Assembly (NCBI GenBank): GCA_030448025.1
Contig: JAUJNQ010000001.1
Location: 149,776-199,257, forward strand
Direction: 5' to 3'
DNA: 49,482 nt
From: Acidimicrobiales bacterium
GTDB taxonomy: Bacteria; Actinomycetota; Acidimicrobiia; Acidimicrobiales; GCA-2861595
This document shows, piece after piece, positions 1 to 8,506 of the stretch (position 1 is its first letter; each line of letters opens with the position of its first letter). The notes under the pieces were generated by a model. The model saw only the letters and a list, made by a program, of their open reading frames with translations. It searched no databases and was not told the origin of the DNA. Made by a program: the position numbers and the translations under genes.

Positions 1-325
1 TGCTCGTCACTCCGCCGCCACAGCGGTCCTCGTGCTCCTCGCTCGCAGGGGGCCATGAGCCCAGCCAGCTCGTCGTCGGTGAGCACCAGGCCGTGCAGGG
101 CCCGACCCACGAGGCCCGCCAAAGGGTGGTGCCCGGCAGCCTAGGAGGTCGCCCGGCCCATCCGCCCGTTGCCGGGGCCTTGGCATCAGCCTGGGGAGAG
201 TTGGTTCGACGGTTCCAGAGGACAGCCCGGAGGATGAACCAACCAGACACCCGCCTCAGTCGTGGGAGTTCGTAGGTAGGTGCCGCCCTGGCGAACCGCC
301 GCCACCTGGGGTGGACGGGCGCTGA
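1..325. other. Left-edge stretch without an intact gene
   Basis: No convincing complete gene is visible. On the minus strand, roughly 1-165 can be read as a short protein-like segment with the motif VLTDDELAGLM. This resembles the C-terminal part of NAD(P)H-binding epimerase-like oxidoreductases, but it breaks before a natural end and runs off the window. It may be a remnant or the tail of a gene to the left. The rest looks non-coding. Confidence 0.3.
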
Positions 326-1117
326 TCACTCGTCGCCCATCTCGTCCCTCAGCGCCTCGAACGCGGCCTGATCCGGCGCCACGAACGCTTCCATGGTGCA
401 GATCTCCACCATGGACGTCATCAGCGTGGTGGTCTTTCCGTGGGCGAGGACGCCGTGCGAGCTGAGCAGCAGGCTCGGGTCCAGTCGGCGCAGCTCGTAC
501 AGGGCGCGGTCGAGCGTGGGCGGCTCAACGAGGCTGACCCAGGGATGGTTCAGGCGGTTGAACTCGGCGAAGCCCGAGTGCAGGTCGCCTTTGGAGACAT
601 CGGAGACGTCCTGGACCAGTTCGGGCAGGTAGGTGCCGAAGGCGTCGGCGGTGAGGGCCACGCCGGTTGCGGGGTCGTAGAGGCCCACCGTGCCCGGCGA
701 GTCGAACACCGGCGGCCGGAGCACGGTGAGGCGGCGGGCTCCGGTGTCGAACTGCTGGCCGGGGTTCACCACCGACACCCGGTCCAGCGGCAGGGACCAC
801 TCCTCGCTCAGCTTGGACAGGGCCACGTAGTTCATGACCAGGCGAGCCTGAGGGGCGGCGTCGAGGACCCGGAGCAGGTTGCCGGCGTGGTCGCGGTCGT
901 CGTGGGTGAGGAAGATCCACGCCAGCCGGTCGGGCTCCACCAGTGACCAGAGGGTGGCGAGGAAGTCGTCGCCCTCGGTGGCCAGGCCGGTGTCCACGAG
1001 GACGGGCCGGTCGTCGTCGATCAGGAAGGCGTTCACGGGCAGGACCCCGAACCCCGGCGCCTCCTCGGACGAGGGCAGGACGTGGATGTCCCCGGCGGCC
1101 CGGTAGGGCGGCTCCAT
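326..1117 (-). CDS. MBL-fold metallo-hydrolase
   Basis: A 263-residue metallo-beta-lactamase-fold protein, probably a cytosolic metal-dependent hydrolase or a flavodiiron-like oxygen-binding domain. The strand before the metal site reads VLVDTG (residues 39-44). The core motif is THDDRDHAG (71-79), in which the second metal-ligand position, normally His or Glu, is Asp. A later Asp (TADAFG) and His (LLSSHG) fit the remaining ligands. The ATG start at 1117 overlaps the stop of the methyltransferase by one base (TGATG), so the two are translationally coupled. Reading further upstream would only run into the partner gene. The substrate cannot be told from sequence. Confidence 0.85.
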   Translation of the reverse strand: MEPPYRAAGDIHVLPSSEEAPGFGVLPVNAFLIDDDRPVLVDTGLATEGDDFLATLWSLVEPDRLAWIFLTHDDRDHAGNLLRVLDAAPQARLVMNYVALSKLSEEWSLPLDRVSVVNPGQQFDTGARRLTVLRPPVFDSPGTVGLYDPATGVALTADAFGTYLPELVQDVSDVSKGDLHSGFAEFNRLNHPWVSLVEPPTLDRALYELRRLDPSLLLSSHGVLAHGKTTTLMTSMVEICTMEAFVAPDQAAFEALRDEMGDE

Positions 1118-1887
1118 CAGCCGTAGACGGACACGTGCGTGGTGCTGGTGGCGACGAAGGGCGACTTGTCCCACCCACCCCACCGAGCTTGCAGCCGAAG
1201 GCCGGCCAGGCGGGCCATGAGGTCGAGCTCGGACGGCCAGGCGTAGCGGTGGTTCACGGCGTGGAGCCGTACCCCGCTCTCCCTGAGGTGTACCTGGGTG
1301 GTGTTGATCCGCTGCCGCACGGGGTCGTGCTCGGCGAGCACCAGGGCGACCCGCTTGTCGCTCACGCTGCGGGGCCGCACGCTCGGGCCGTTGGCGAACT
1401 GGGCCAGGTCGGGGACCCAGGCGTCGAGCACGAAGCGCCCGCCCGACGCCAGGTGGGCAGCGGCGTTGGCGAAGCAGCGGACCTGGGCGTCCTGGTCGGG
1501 CAGGGCGTAGATGGTGTTCACGGCCAGGATCACCAGTGAGAAGGTGCCGGGGACCGTTACCTCGGCGAAGTCACCGACGACCACGGGGATGTCAGCCCCG
1601 TCGGGTTTGGCCCGGAGCAAGGTGACCATCTCCTCGGACGCCTCGATTCCGTGGACCTCGAGGCCGGTCTGAACGAGGGGCAGGGCAAGGCGACCGGTGC
1701 CGATGCCGAGCTCGAGCACGGGACCGTCGCCCGCGAGCTCGGTCAGGCAGGCGACGGCGGAGTCCGTCTCGAACATGTCGTCATAGAGCTCGTCGTACTC
1801 GCTGGCGATCTCGGTGCCGTACGCGGTCGGGTCGTAGGCCGTGGGGTCGTCGGTTTGGTCCACCGGTTCTCCTCGGTCGTGAGTCAC
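1117..1887 (-). CDS. Class I SAM-dependent methyltransferase
   Basis: A 256-residue cytosolic methyltransferase. The glycine-rich SAM-binding motif ELGIGTGR is at residues 59-66, followed by the acidic second strand HGIEASEEM, and the Rossmann core continues to about residue 160. The C-terminal part is a small beta-rich region of the kind seen in small-molecule methyltransferases. A tandem five-residue repeat (DPTAY twice) lies near the N-terminus, from a 15-bp duplication. It is the first gene of a two-gene unit with the MBL-fold protein, coupled by TGATG. The methyl acceptor is unknown. Confidence 0.85.
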   Translation of the reverse strand: MTHDRGEPVDQTDDPTAYDPTAYGTEIASEYDELYDDMFETDSAVACLTELAGDGPVLELGIGTGRLALPLVQTGLEVHGIEASEEMVTLLRAKPDGADIPVVVGDFAEVTVPGTFSLVILAVNTIYALPDQDAQVRCFANAAAHLASGGRFVLDAWVPDLAQFANGPSVRPRSVSDKRVALVLAEHDPVRQRINTTQVHLRESGVRLHAVNHRYAWPSELDLMARLAGLRLQARWGGWDKSPFVATSTTHVSVYG

Positions 1888-2216
1888 GAAGTCGGGCCGG
1901 CCGGCTCGCTCCGGAGCCCACCCTAAGCGCAGCCCAACGGAACTACGGACACGTTCGTCTCTTGAAAGAGTTCACTCGCGCCAAGGGTCTGCTCCTGCGG
2001 CGAACGTGTGCGCAGTTCCAACGGGCTGCACTCAAGCGGCGCCGGCTCGCGATACGGGTGGCAGGGTCTGAGGCAGGATGACCCATGGCCCCATGAGCGC
2101 ATCTGAGCGGCTATCCATGACACTGGCACGGGGTATGGCGGCCGGGCCGGCTGGCGCGGCGGTGAGGACGGCCTGCCAGCGGTTCGTCGAGATGCCGCTG
2201 TCGGGGCGGGCCCAGA
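1888..2216. other. Intergenic stretch with no gene seen
   Basis: About 330 bases lie upstream of the methyltransferase (minus strand) and the frameshifted small gene (plus strand). I see no protein with natural composition, no RNA gene and no clear terminator. It probably holds the promoter for the methyltransferase unit. Confidence 0.4.
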
Positions 2217-2520
2217 GTGAGGCGCCGGCCAAGCTGGCACCAAGCTCCTTCCCTTCGGCCCAACGATCCGCCGTGGCGCTGGTCGCGCCGGAGCCTCGTC
2301 ATCGACGTGGTCGACAAGCTGGTGTTGGCCGAGGCGACGAAGGTCGTCTACGAGGGCCTGACGCCCACCCCGGCGCGCCGCCTTCCTGGCGGGGGATCCT
2401 TACAAAGCGGCGAACACCGCCGTGCAGGTCGTCCGACGCACGCGTTCTGGGCAAGACTTCGGCGTGGCTGAATTCCTCCAGCTCGCCTGCGCCGCCGCCG
2501 GGCGCGGGGTCGAAGAGTGA
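2217..2520 (+). pseudogene. Frameshifted small gene upstream of the VKOR-like protein
   Basis: Two protein-like segments in different frames join into one plausible small protein. The first runs from about 2217 to 2378 and includes IDVVDKLVLAEATKVVYEG. The second runs from about 2378 to the TGA at 2518-2520 and includes AGDPYKAANTAVQVVRR. Reading on from the first to the second needs a single-base shift near 2376-2382 (GCGCGCCGCC). The reconstructed end overlaps the next gene in a GTGA, the normal arrangement in this genome, which supports the second segment as the true C-terminus. I do not recognise the family. It could be real decay or a sequencing indel. Confidence 0.5.
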
Positions 2521-3113
2521 CCGGGCCAGGCGAGCGGAGCCGACCAGCGGGCCCCGTCGCCCGCACCGTGCGCTCGTCGAGTGGTGGCGTCGGGCGGGAC
2601 AGCTCGGCTGCAGCCGAGGCCGTGAGCGACGACCTCCGCCGGGGCGCGGGTCCACTACTCGACCGCCGCCGCCGTGTGGTGGCCCTCTCGCTCGGGGCCA
2701 TGGGCGCCCTCGGGGTGGTGGCCGCCTACCAGAACGGGCTCCTGCGTCACCTGCCCGAACCGCCTCTGCCCGGGCTCGGCGCCGACGACGTGGACGCGTC
2801 AGGCGAGGCCTACCAGTACCTGAAGACGCCCGACGCCGCCCTCGGCCTGGCCAGCCAGGCCGTCACATTGGTGCTGGCCGGCATGGGTACCCGCCGGCGG
2901 GCCTCCGAGCGGCCGTGGGTCCCGCTGGCCATGGCGGCCAAGGTGGTCCTCGACGCGGCGGGCGGCGCCTACCTCACCGTGGAGCAGGCCACCAAGCACC
3001 GGCGATTCTGCTCGTGGTGCCTGGCAGCGGCGGTGGCCAATGTCGCGGCCGTGCCCCAGGTGCTTCCCGAGGCCCGTGCCGCGTGGAGGGCCCTAGTCGG
3101 CCGAGGTGGCTGA
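2517..3113 (+). CDS. VKOR-family-like four-helix membrane protein
   Basis: A 198-residue predicted membrane protein. After a basic N-terminal tail there are four hydrophobic segments, at about residues 52-75, 103-123, 130-155 and 163-185. The last begins with a CxxC pair (FCSWC), the redox motif position of vitamin K epoxide reductase-like thiol oxidoreductases. The extra loop cysteines used by classical VKOR are not visible, so the redox partner is unclear. The GTG start overlaps the TGA of the upstream broken gene (GTGA), and its own end overlaps the GH15 gene by 8 bases, so all three form one transcription unit. The family assignment is from memory of short actinobacterial VKOR-like proteins. 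Confidence 0.6.
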   Translation: MTGPGERSRPAGPVARTVRSSSGGVGRDSSAAAEAVSDDLRRGAGPLLDRRRRVVALSLGAMGALGVVAAYQNGLLRHLPEPPLPGLGADDVDASGEAYQYLKTPDAALGLASQAVTLVLAGMGTRRRASERPWVPLAMAAKVVLDAAGGAYLTVEQATKHRRFCSWCLAAAVANVAAVPQVLPEARAAWRALVGRGG

Positions 3114-4992
3114 CCGCGCCGAGGACCCCCCGTCCCGGGTCCTCGACCCACCCATCGCCGCCCACCGCCTCCTCGGTGACGGTCGCTCGACGGCACTGAT
3201 CCGACCGGGCGGGGAGATCGACTGGTGGTGCGCACCGGAGGTCGACTCGCCACCGGTGCTGTGGTCGCTGCTGGATCCCGCCGGCGCCGCCGCCCGCTGG
3301 ATGGATGTGCGCATGGTGAGCCGCTCGCAGGAGCCGGCCGGTCCCACGACCCGTACCGTGGTGCGGGCAGCGGGTGGCGCACGGGTGGAGTGCCGGGACG
3401 GGCTGGTGGCCACCGGGGGCGGGGTGGCCCTGGTGCGGGCGGTCAGGGCCATAGCCGGGGTCACGGCGGGCTTCGAGGACATCACCGAGCTGACCCACGA
3501 GCTTGCCCTCGGTGGCTTCGACCAGTCCTGGGCCGCATGGTCGAATGGAGCGTCGTGTGCGTCGTCGCTCGGCGCCATGCCCGTCCGGGTGCTGGGCGAC
3601 GTGGCTGATGACGTGGCCGATGACGTGGTCCACGCCACGGTCGACGGCCAGTGGTTGCGGTCCACCGTCCGCGTCGCGCCGGGACGGTGGACCGGTGTGG
3701 CCATCGTCCTCGGGACAGCCGTCGGCGAGTCGTTCGAGGATCTTGTGGAGGCGCTTGCGTCCGCCGAGGAGCACCAGGCGGCAACGCTTCGTTCGGCCCG
3801 CCTTCCCCGTCACCATCCGGAGAGGGCCCGCGACGCCCTGGCCGTGCTCGGCGCCTGCACCGTGCGGGCCACGGGAGCGGTGGTGGCCTCTCCCACCACG
3901 TCGCTGCCCGAGGCGCCCGGCGCCGATCGCCAGTTCGACTACCGCTTCACCTGGCTCCGCGATGCTTCTCTGGCGGTGTCGGTGGCGGCGCTGCTCGGTC
4001 GCCGGGCCGACGCCGAGGCCTACCTCCAGTTCCTGCACGGCATCGTGGGCGGCGATGAGCCGCCACCGCCGGTGACCGACGTCCGGGGTGCTCCTGTGCC
4101 TGATGAGCGTGAGGTCCCCGGAGTGCGCGGCTGGGCCGGCTCTCGCCCCGTGAGGGTGGGCAACGCCGCCGGCGACCAGCTCCAGTTCGACGCCCTGGGC
4201 TTGGCGGTCGAGGCCATCTCCGTCCACCTCCAGACCGGGGGTCGTCTCGATCCGAAGAGCTGGGCACTGGTGCGGCGTATCGCCGACCACGTGGTCGAGC
4301 ACAACGGTGAGCCGTCGGCGGGGATCTGGGAGTTCCGTGAGGATGCCCAACTGGTGAGCGCCGACCTCGGCTGCTGGCTGGCCCTGGACCGCGCCATCTG
4401 GATCGCCCGCATACGCCACCCGTTCACGCCGCGGCGGCGCTGGAAGCGGGCGCGCCGCAAGGTTCACGAGCGGCTCGTGGGCGCCCTCACCGAACGCGGC
4501 GGGTTGCCGCAGCGCCACGGCGAGGATCCTCCCCGCGCCGACGCCGCCACGCTGATGGCGGCGTTGTTCGACACCTTCAGGAGTCGATCCCGGCGGGCGC
4601 GCCGCCTGGTGGACGCCACCCTTCACGACCTGGACGCGCCCCCGTTCCTGTACCGCTACGAGCCGGGCGGCGATGACGGCTTCGCCGGACGGGAAGGGGC
4701 GTTCCTGCCGGTGTCGTGGTGGGCGGTCATCGCCCTGGCAACAACCGGTCGGGTGGACGAGGCCCGCGCCCGGGCCGATGCCATGTGCGCCGCCCTGCCC
4801 CGGCTGCTGGCCGAGGAGATCGACCCCGAGACCGGCGAGTCCCTGGGCAACGTCCCCCTGGTGTGGTCCCACATGGAGGCGGCGCGGGCCATGTACATGC
4901 TGGACGCGGCCACGCTGCGGCGCCGCTACACCAGGGTGGGCCTCAGCCTGTGGCGGATCGGGCGCTACGTGTCGCTCAGCCTGCGGGGTTGA
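3106..4992 (+). CDS. Glycoside hydrolase family 15 (trehalase/glucoamylase-like)
   Basis: A 628-residue cytosolic enzyme with the trehalase-like N-terminal domain (about 1-230; signature ALIRPGGEIDWWC) and an (alpha/alpha)6 barrel. Family motifs are visible: FDYRFTWLRDAS at the barrel entrance, GIWEFR with the likely general acid Glu409, REGAFLPVSWW with the likely general base Glu530, and the terminal GNVPLVWSH block. In actinobacteria such proteins are often trehalases and otherwise glucoamylases or glucodextranases; sequence alone does not decide. The GTG start lies inside the end of the VKOR-like gene. A trehalose-making enzyme (TreT) is encoded near 45 kb, consistent with a trehalose role. 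Confidence 0.88.
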   Translation: MADRAEDPPSRVLDPPIAAHRLLGDGRSTALIRPGGEIDWWCAPEVDSPPVLWSLLDPAGAAARWMDVRMVSRSQEPAGPTTRTVVRAAGGARVECRDGLVATGGGVALVRAVRAIAGVTAGFEDITELTHELALGGFDQSWAAWSNGASCASSLGAMPVRVLGDVADDVADDVVHATVDGQWLRSTVRVAPGRWTGVAIVLGTAVGESFEDLVEALASAEEHQAATLRSARLPRHHPERARDALAVLGACTVRATGAVVASPTTSLPEAPGADRQFDYRFTWLRDASLAVSVAALLGRRADAEAYLQFLHGIVGGDEPPPPVTDVRGAPVPDEREVPGVRGWAGSRPVRVGNAAGDQLQFDALGLAVEAISVHLQTGGRLDPKSWALVRRIADHVVEHNGEPSAGIWEFREDAQLVSADLGCWLALDRAIWIARIRHPFTPRRRWKRARRKVHERLVGALTERGGLPQRHGEDPPRADAATLMAALFDTFRSRSRRARRLVDATLHDLDAPPFLYRYEPGGDDGFAGREGAFLPVSWWAVIALATTGRVDEARARADAMCAALPRLLAEEIDPETGESLGNVPLVWSHMEAARAMYMLDAATLRRRYTRVGLSLWRIGRYVSLSLRG

Positions 4993-5068
4993 CGATCGCG
5001 TCGCGTCCAGCGGCGTTGTGGAGCTATCGACCTCGACCGCATCCACCGAGGCGCCTGAAGAGGCCCCG

Positions 5069-5587
5069 TCACGCGAGGCCGGCCAGTCGGTAGAGCACGA
5101 GTGACCCGGCGACGGCGACGTTGAGGCTGGCGCCCTGGCCGACCATTGGGATCTCCACGACGTCGTCGAGGAGCGGCCATGCCTCATGTGGCACGCCGTG
5201 GTGCTCATGGCCGAGAAGGATCATCGTCCGTTGCCGTGCCGGTTCGAGCCACGTCAGGGGTGTGGCGTCCTCGGCGAGCTCGACGGCGATGACCACGGTG
5301 CCTCGAGCGCGTTGGCGCCGGATCCAGGCCAGCTTCGAGCGGTCGACCCAGTGGATGTGTGGCCACCGGCGGAGTGTGTCGCCCTGCGCCAGTGCGCCTC
5401 GGTAGTGGTCGGTGTCCGGGACGGCCATACATGCGCCGACGGCGTCGCAGGTGCGCAGCAGTGTCCCGAGGTTCGCCCCGTAGGCCACCCAGAGGGGAGC
5501 GACGATGAGGTGGTCCCAGCAACCGTGTTGTTGCGATCGCCGGGCCCGCCGGAGGTCCCGCGGCCGGGACTTTGCGCCGGCCGTCAC
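5069..5587 (-). CDS. SpoU/TrmH-family RNA 2'-O-methyltransferase
   Basis: A 172-residue SPOUT methyltransferase of the compact kind without an N-terminal RNA-binding extension. The three knot motifs are present: NLGTLLRTCDAVG, with the Asn and Arg of motif 1; ILLGHEHHGVP (motif 2); and IPMVGQGASLNVAVAGSLVLY (motif 3). It should transfer a methyl group from SAM to a ribose in tRNA or rRNA; the position cannot be assigned. The start is GTG at 5587. It converges on the GH15 gene with a 76-bp gap and runs away from the tRNA-Arg gene. Confidence 0.85.
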   Translation of the reverse strand: MTAGAKSRPRDLRRARRSQQHGCWDHLIVAPLWVAYGANLGTLLRTCDAVGACMAVPDTDHYRGALAQGDTLRRWPHIHWVDRSKLAWIRRQRARGTVVIAVELAEDATPLTWLEPARQRTMILLGHEHHGVPHEAWPLLDDVVEIPMVGQGASLNVAVAGSLVLYRLAGLA

Positions 5588-5804
5588 CGGGCCGGAGTTG
5601 GCGTCCTTCCAGCAGTCATGCGTGGCGCGCTTGGCGGTGGCGCCCGACCATCGACGGGGCCGCTCGGTGGCGGGCCGAGGCGTTTGAGTCTAGAACTGGC
5701 CGGGCCAGGCGGCGAGCAAACTCGGCGCCAGCGCGGCGAGGCCATGGCCCCACGTGGTCGAACCGGATCCGCCACCCGCTTCTAGGCTGGAACGATCAGC
5801 CCCC

Positions 5805-5877
5805 GCCCCCGTAGCTCAGAGGATAGAGCGTCGGTTTCCTAAACCGTGCGTCGCAGGTTCGAGTCCTGCCGGGGGCG
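5805..5877 (+). tRNA. tRNA-Arg (anticodon CCU)
   Basis: A cloverleaf can be folded by eye. The acceptor stem GCCCCCG pairs with CGGGGGC, the D stem is GCTC/GAGC, the anticodon loop is TTCCTAA (anticodon CCT), and the T arm is GCAGG-TTCGAGT-CCTGC. The discriminator is G73 and no CCA is encoded. The outermost anticodon stem pair looks like a T-T mismatch. An IS element begins 48 bp after the 3' end. Confidence 0.95.
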
Positions 5878-5925
5878 CCCCAGGAGTCCAGCTCAGCCCG
5901 GGTGACGAGGAGCGCCCTTCCCTAA

Positions 5926-5940
5926 CTACTTCGACCTGAA
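5926..5940 (+). repeat. IS left terminal inverted repeat
   Basis: CTACTTCGACCTGAA, whose last 14 bases are the perfect reverse complement of 7692-7705. It is preceded directly by the target duplication CTAA. Confidence 0.85.
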
Positions 5941-6092
5941 GAACTCGGCCTGTTCGGGTCCTGGCCTCCCCTGAGATCGGTCCGAGACCCCTTGCCGCGC
6001 CCGCTCTCGACCCCTCGCTTCGACATCCGACTCCCGTTCGGCCCGTTTCCGGGCTGTCGGGGCGTTCCGGGTGAAGCGAGGAGGGAGCGGAC

Positions 6093-7596
6093 TCAGGGTG
6101 CGGAAGTTGTTCGTCGTCGTGTCGGTGGTCCGGTGCCAGGTCGTGCGGGTGCGTCGGGTGTCTGCCCCGGCCCAGTAGTGGTAGGTGCGGGCTCGGCGCT
6201 GATGAGGGCGCCGATCTTGGTGGCGTTGTTGGCCAGTACGCCCCAGGCGCACCACGTCTGGGCCCGCCGATGCCATCGGTCAGGCTGCGCCGCCAGCCGT
6301 GGTCGCGCTTGAGCGAGGAGATGCGTGCTTCCGATCCGGTCCGCCACTTGACGAGCTTGCGGAAGCTGCGACGGCCCTGCACCTCTCGTCGGGCTGCGCC
6401 CGGCTTGCCCTTGCGGGGGATCACCACCTTCTTGACGCCCATCGCCTGCAGCCCGGCGTCGACGCCCGCTTCGCCGTAGCCGCGATCGGCGGTGACGGCC
6501 CGGGGCACCTTTGCGAAGCGGGCCGCGATGCGGGCCATGGCGGGCACCAGCATTGGAGCGTCGGGCGGGTTGCCCTTGACCACGTGGTGGTCACCACGAT
6601 CCCGTCGGCGTTGTCCACCACCTGGGCCTTGTAGCCGAACTCCACCGGCTTGCCCAGGCGCCCCTTGGCGATGGGCCGGGCGTCGGTGTCGTGCAGGGAC
6701 ACGACCCGGGTGGAGCCGTCGGGCACCTCGCCGCCGAGTCGGACCCGGGTCTGGGCCGCGATCGCCTCCAGCACCTCGGCGCCTCTCTCCAGCTCGGCCA
6801 CCAGCGCCGCTGCCTTGGGCGACGCCCCCCGACCGGCCCGGGCTAGGCCCCGCCGGGCGTTGGCGGCCAGGTGGCGGGCGTCGGTGACCGCGGTCTCGGC
6901 GATGCCCGCCATCTCGGCGGTGATGGCCTTGACCTCGGCCTTGGCGTCGTCGTTGCGCCGGCGCAGCCAGGCGGCGATGGCATGGGCCCGGCGGCGCACC
7001 GATCGGGTGCGGTCCCGGGCTGTGGTGCGGGTGGCCAGCCCGCAGTCCTTGATCTTCTTGGTGAGCCGGGCCAGCTTGGCCACGCCCTTGGCCAACAGCC
7101 CTGAGTCGGTGGGATAGGAGACGTTGGCCTCCACCACCGTGGTGTCGGCCCGAAGCTTGTCGAGGCGGATCACTTTGGCCTCCGCCGCCTTGGCCAACAG
7201 GGCCTCGTTGAGCCCGGCCACCGCCTTCTCGCCACAGCGGGACGTGATCTTCATGAGCGTGGTCGGGTGCGGAGCCGACGTGCCGAGCGGCACCCGGCAG
7301 AACCGCCTCCAGGCCAGGGAGTCGGCCACCTCGGCGCACAGCGGCTCGAAACCGAGCTTGTAGCGGTACTTCAAGAACATCATGCGCAGATAGGTCTCCA
7401 TCGGGATCGACGGCCGGCCTATCACCGGGTCGAAGAAGGCCCGGAAGGGCTCGAAGAACACCGGGTCGTCCAAGAGGACGTCGATCTGAGCCAAGTCCCC
7501 GGGCAGGCCCATGAGGCATTCGGGGATCAGCGACTCCCACAGGGTGGGCTGGGGGCTTACGGTACGTAGCACGATGGCCTCGACTCCTTCTCGCAC
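6093..7596 (-). pseudogene. IS5-like DDE transposase with two frameshifts
   Basis: The N-terminal part is a DUF772-type domain (FFDPVIGRPSIPMETYLRMM), followed by a long helical region and a DDE domain. The three acidic residues are visible but in different frames: the first Asp in LRADTTVVEAN, the second in TADRGYGEAG, and the Glu in RTGSEARISSLKR. Reading 7596 to 6093 needs two compensating shifts. One is near 6588-6592, where VVDHHVVKGN is out of phase with the upstream frame. The other is near 6265-6272, in a G run before the conserved C-terminal WCAWGVLANNATK. Each looks like loss of one base. With both shifts unrepaired no full-length transposase is made. Confidence 0.85.
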
Positions 7597-7691
7597 AAGG
7601 GGTTGAGGCCATCATGTCAACATTCGGGCCAGATCGCGAGCACCCTCGCCACTGGAAACCCTTGTCCCACAAGGATTTGGGCTTCGACTAT

Positions 7692-7706
7692 TTCAGGTCG
7701 AAGTAA
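7692..7706 (-). repeat. IS right terminal inverted repeat
   Basis: Read inward on the minus strand this is TTACTTCGACCTGAA, matching the left end at 14 of 15 positions. The following four bases (CTAA, 7707-7710) repeat those before the left end. Confidence 0.85.
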
Positions 7707-7768
7707 CTAACACATCCTCTGGGCATCGGGTCCACCAACTCCACCGTCCGGCGGAGTACAACGACGCG

Positions 7769-8458
7769 ATGGATGACCAAGAGCTGTTGGCACAGGTAAG
7801 AGCCTTGCGCAGCGAAGGCCGTACGCCCAAGCAGGTGGCCCGTGTCTTCGGGGTGACCTCGGCCGAGGCGTCCCGCCTGGTGCGCCATGTCGCCCGTGAG
7901 GACGCCTCCCGCGCCCCGGAGCCGCCGGTCGTGGGGTGCTGGGTGAGCCCTGGCTGGAGTGAGGGACTACAAGCGCCGGCTGACTGGCCGGACACGGACG
8001 TGCCAGATGGAATCGGCCATGGGATCGTCAGCGTGCTCGTGGCGCGGCAGCATCGGCGCGGCAAGGTCTCCGTCGCCGGCTACCTCGTCGACGTCTATTG
8101 CCTGGGCGTCAAGGACGCGCTCGGGCCAAAGGTGATGGACGATGCGGACCTGCGCGCCTACGTGCGCACCTACTTCCTCGTCTACGAGGCGCCCGCGATC
8201 GCCGCTCCGATCCAGATGGGACGGGAGCTCGTGTGGGGCGCAGTTGCCTACGCCAGGGACCTCGGCTTCGAGCCCCACCCCGACTTCGAGCGAACCTCCG
8301 GGCACCTCGGGGCCTGGGAGCCGACCGGCGCCGTCCGGTTCGGTCGGGGAGGCAAGCCGTACTTCGTCCAAGGCCCACGGGACAACGCCACACGCATCCT
8401 GGGCACCTTGGAACGCTCCGTGGGGGAGGGCAACTTCCACTTCCTCGTGGCCGTATAG
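7769..8458 (+). CDS. HTH-containing uncharacterised protein
   Basis: A 229-residue cytosolic protein. Residues 1-45 look like a helix-turn-helix (KQVARVFGVTSAEASRLVRHV). The remainder is a conserved domain of unknown function with the markers DVYCLGVKDA, AYARDLGFEPHPDFER and a closing GNFHFLVAV. I have a general memory of this second domain in hypothetical proteins of many bacteria, sometimes without the HTH. The ATG start gives the full HTH. It stands alone between the IS element and the minus-strand 473-aa gene, 62 bp beyond the IS end, so its promoter lies next to or partly within the IS flank. Confidence 0.75.
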   Translation: MDDQELLAQVRALRSEGRTPKQVARVFGVTSAEASRLVRHVAREDASRAPEPPVVGCWVSPGWSEGLQAPADWPDTDVPDGIGHGIVSVLVARQHRRGKVSVAGYLVDVYCLGVKDALGPKVMDDADLRAYVRTYFLVYEAPAIAAPIQMGRELVWGAVAYARDLGFEPHPDFERTSGHLGAWEPTGAVRFGRGGKPYFVQGPRDNATRILGTLERSVGEGNFHFLVAV

Positions 8459-8506
8459 CGGCCCCAGAGGGAGGAGCTCGCGCCGGCTCAACGGGCGCTC
8501 TCGGGC

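Larger units (their letters stand above)
5926..7706. mobile_element. IS5-like insertion sequence, decayed
   Basis: A complete element of about 1.78 kb. The ends carry a 14-bp perfect inverted repeat (TACTTCGACCTGAA inward from both sides, one further mismatched outer base). The flanks carry the direct repeat CTAA at 5922-5925 and 7707-7710, matching the YTAR target duplication of the IS5 family. Inside is a single minus-strand transposase gene broken by two frameshifts. Because the target duplication is intact, the element arrived by transposition and the transposase decayed afterwards, unless the frameshifts are sequencing errors. Confidence 0.85.

Noticed and set aside
2974-5208. A 744-codon minus-strand reading opposite the GH15 gene
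   Set aside because: It is a shadow reading with repetitive Arg/His/Gly content. It crosses several real genes and lacks any motif.
6093-7596. Programmed ribosomal frameshifting in the transposase
   Set aside because: Two shifts would be needed at sites without an A-rich slippery heptamer, and one lies between the second Asp and the start of the DDE core. Simple decay or sequencing error is more likely.
5816-7672. A long minus-strand reading (about 618 codons) through the IS element
   Set aside because: Only its middle part carries transposase sequence. The ends have unnatural composition, and it is the product of the two frameshifts.
5805-7710. tRNA-Arg as attachment site of an integrated island
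   Set aside because: I found no second copy of the tRNA 3' end in the window and no integrase. The only mobile element nearby is the IS with its own CTAA target site.
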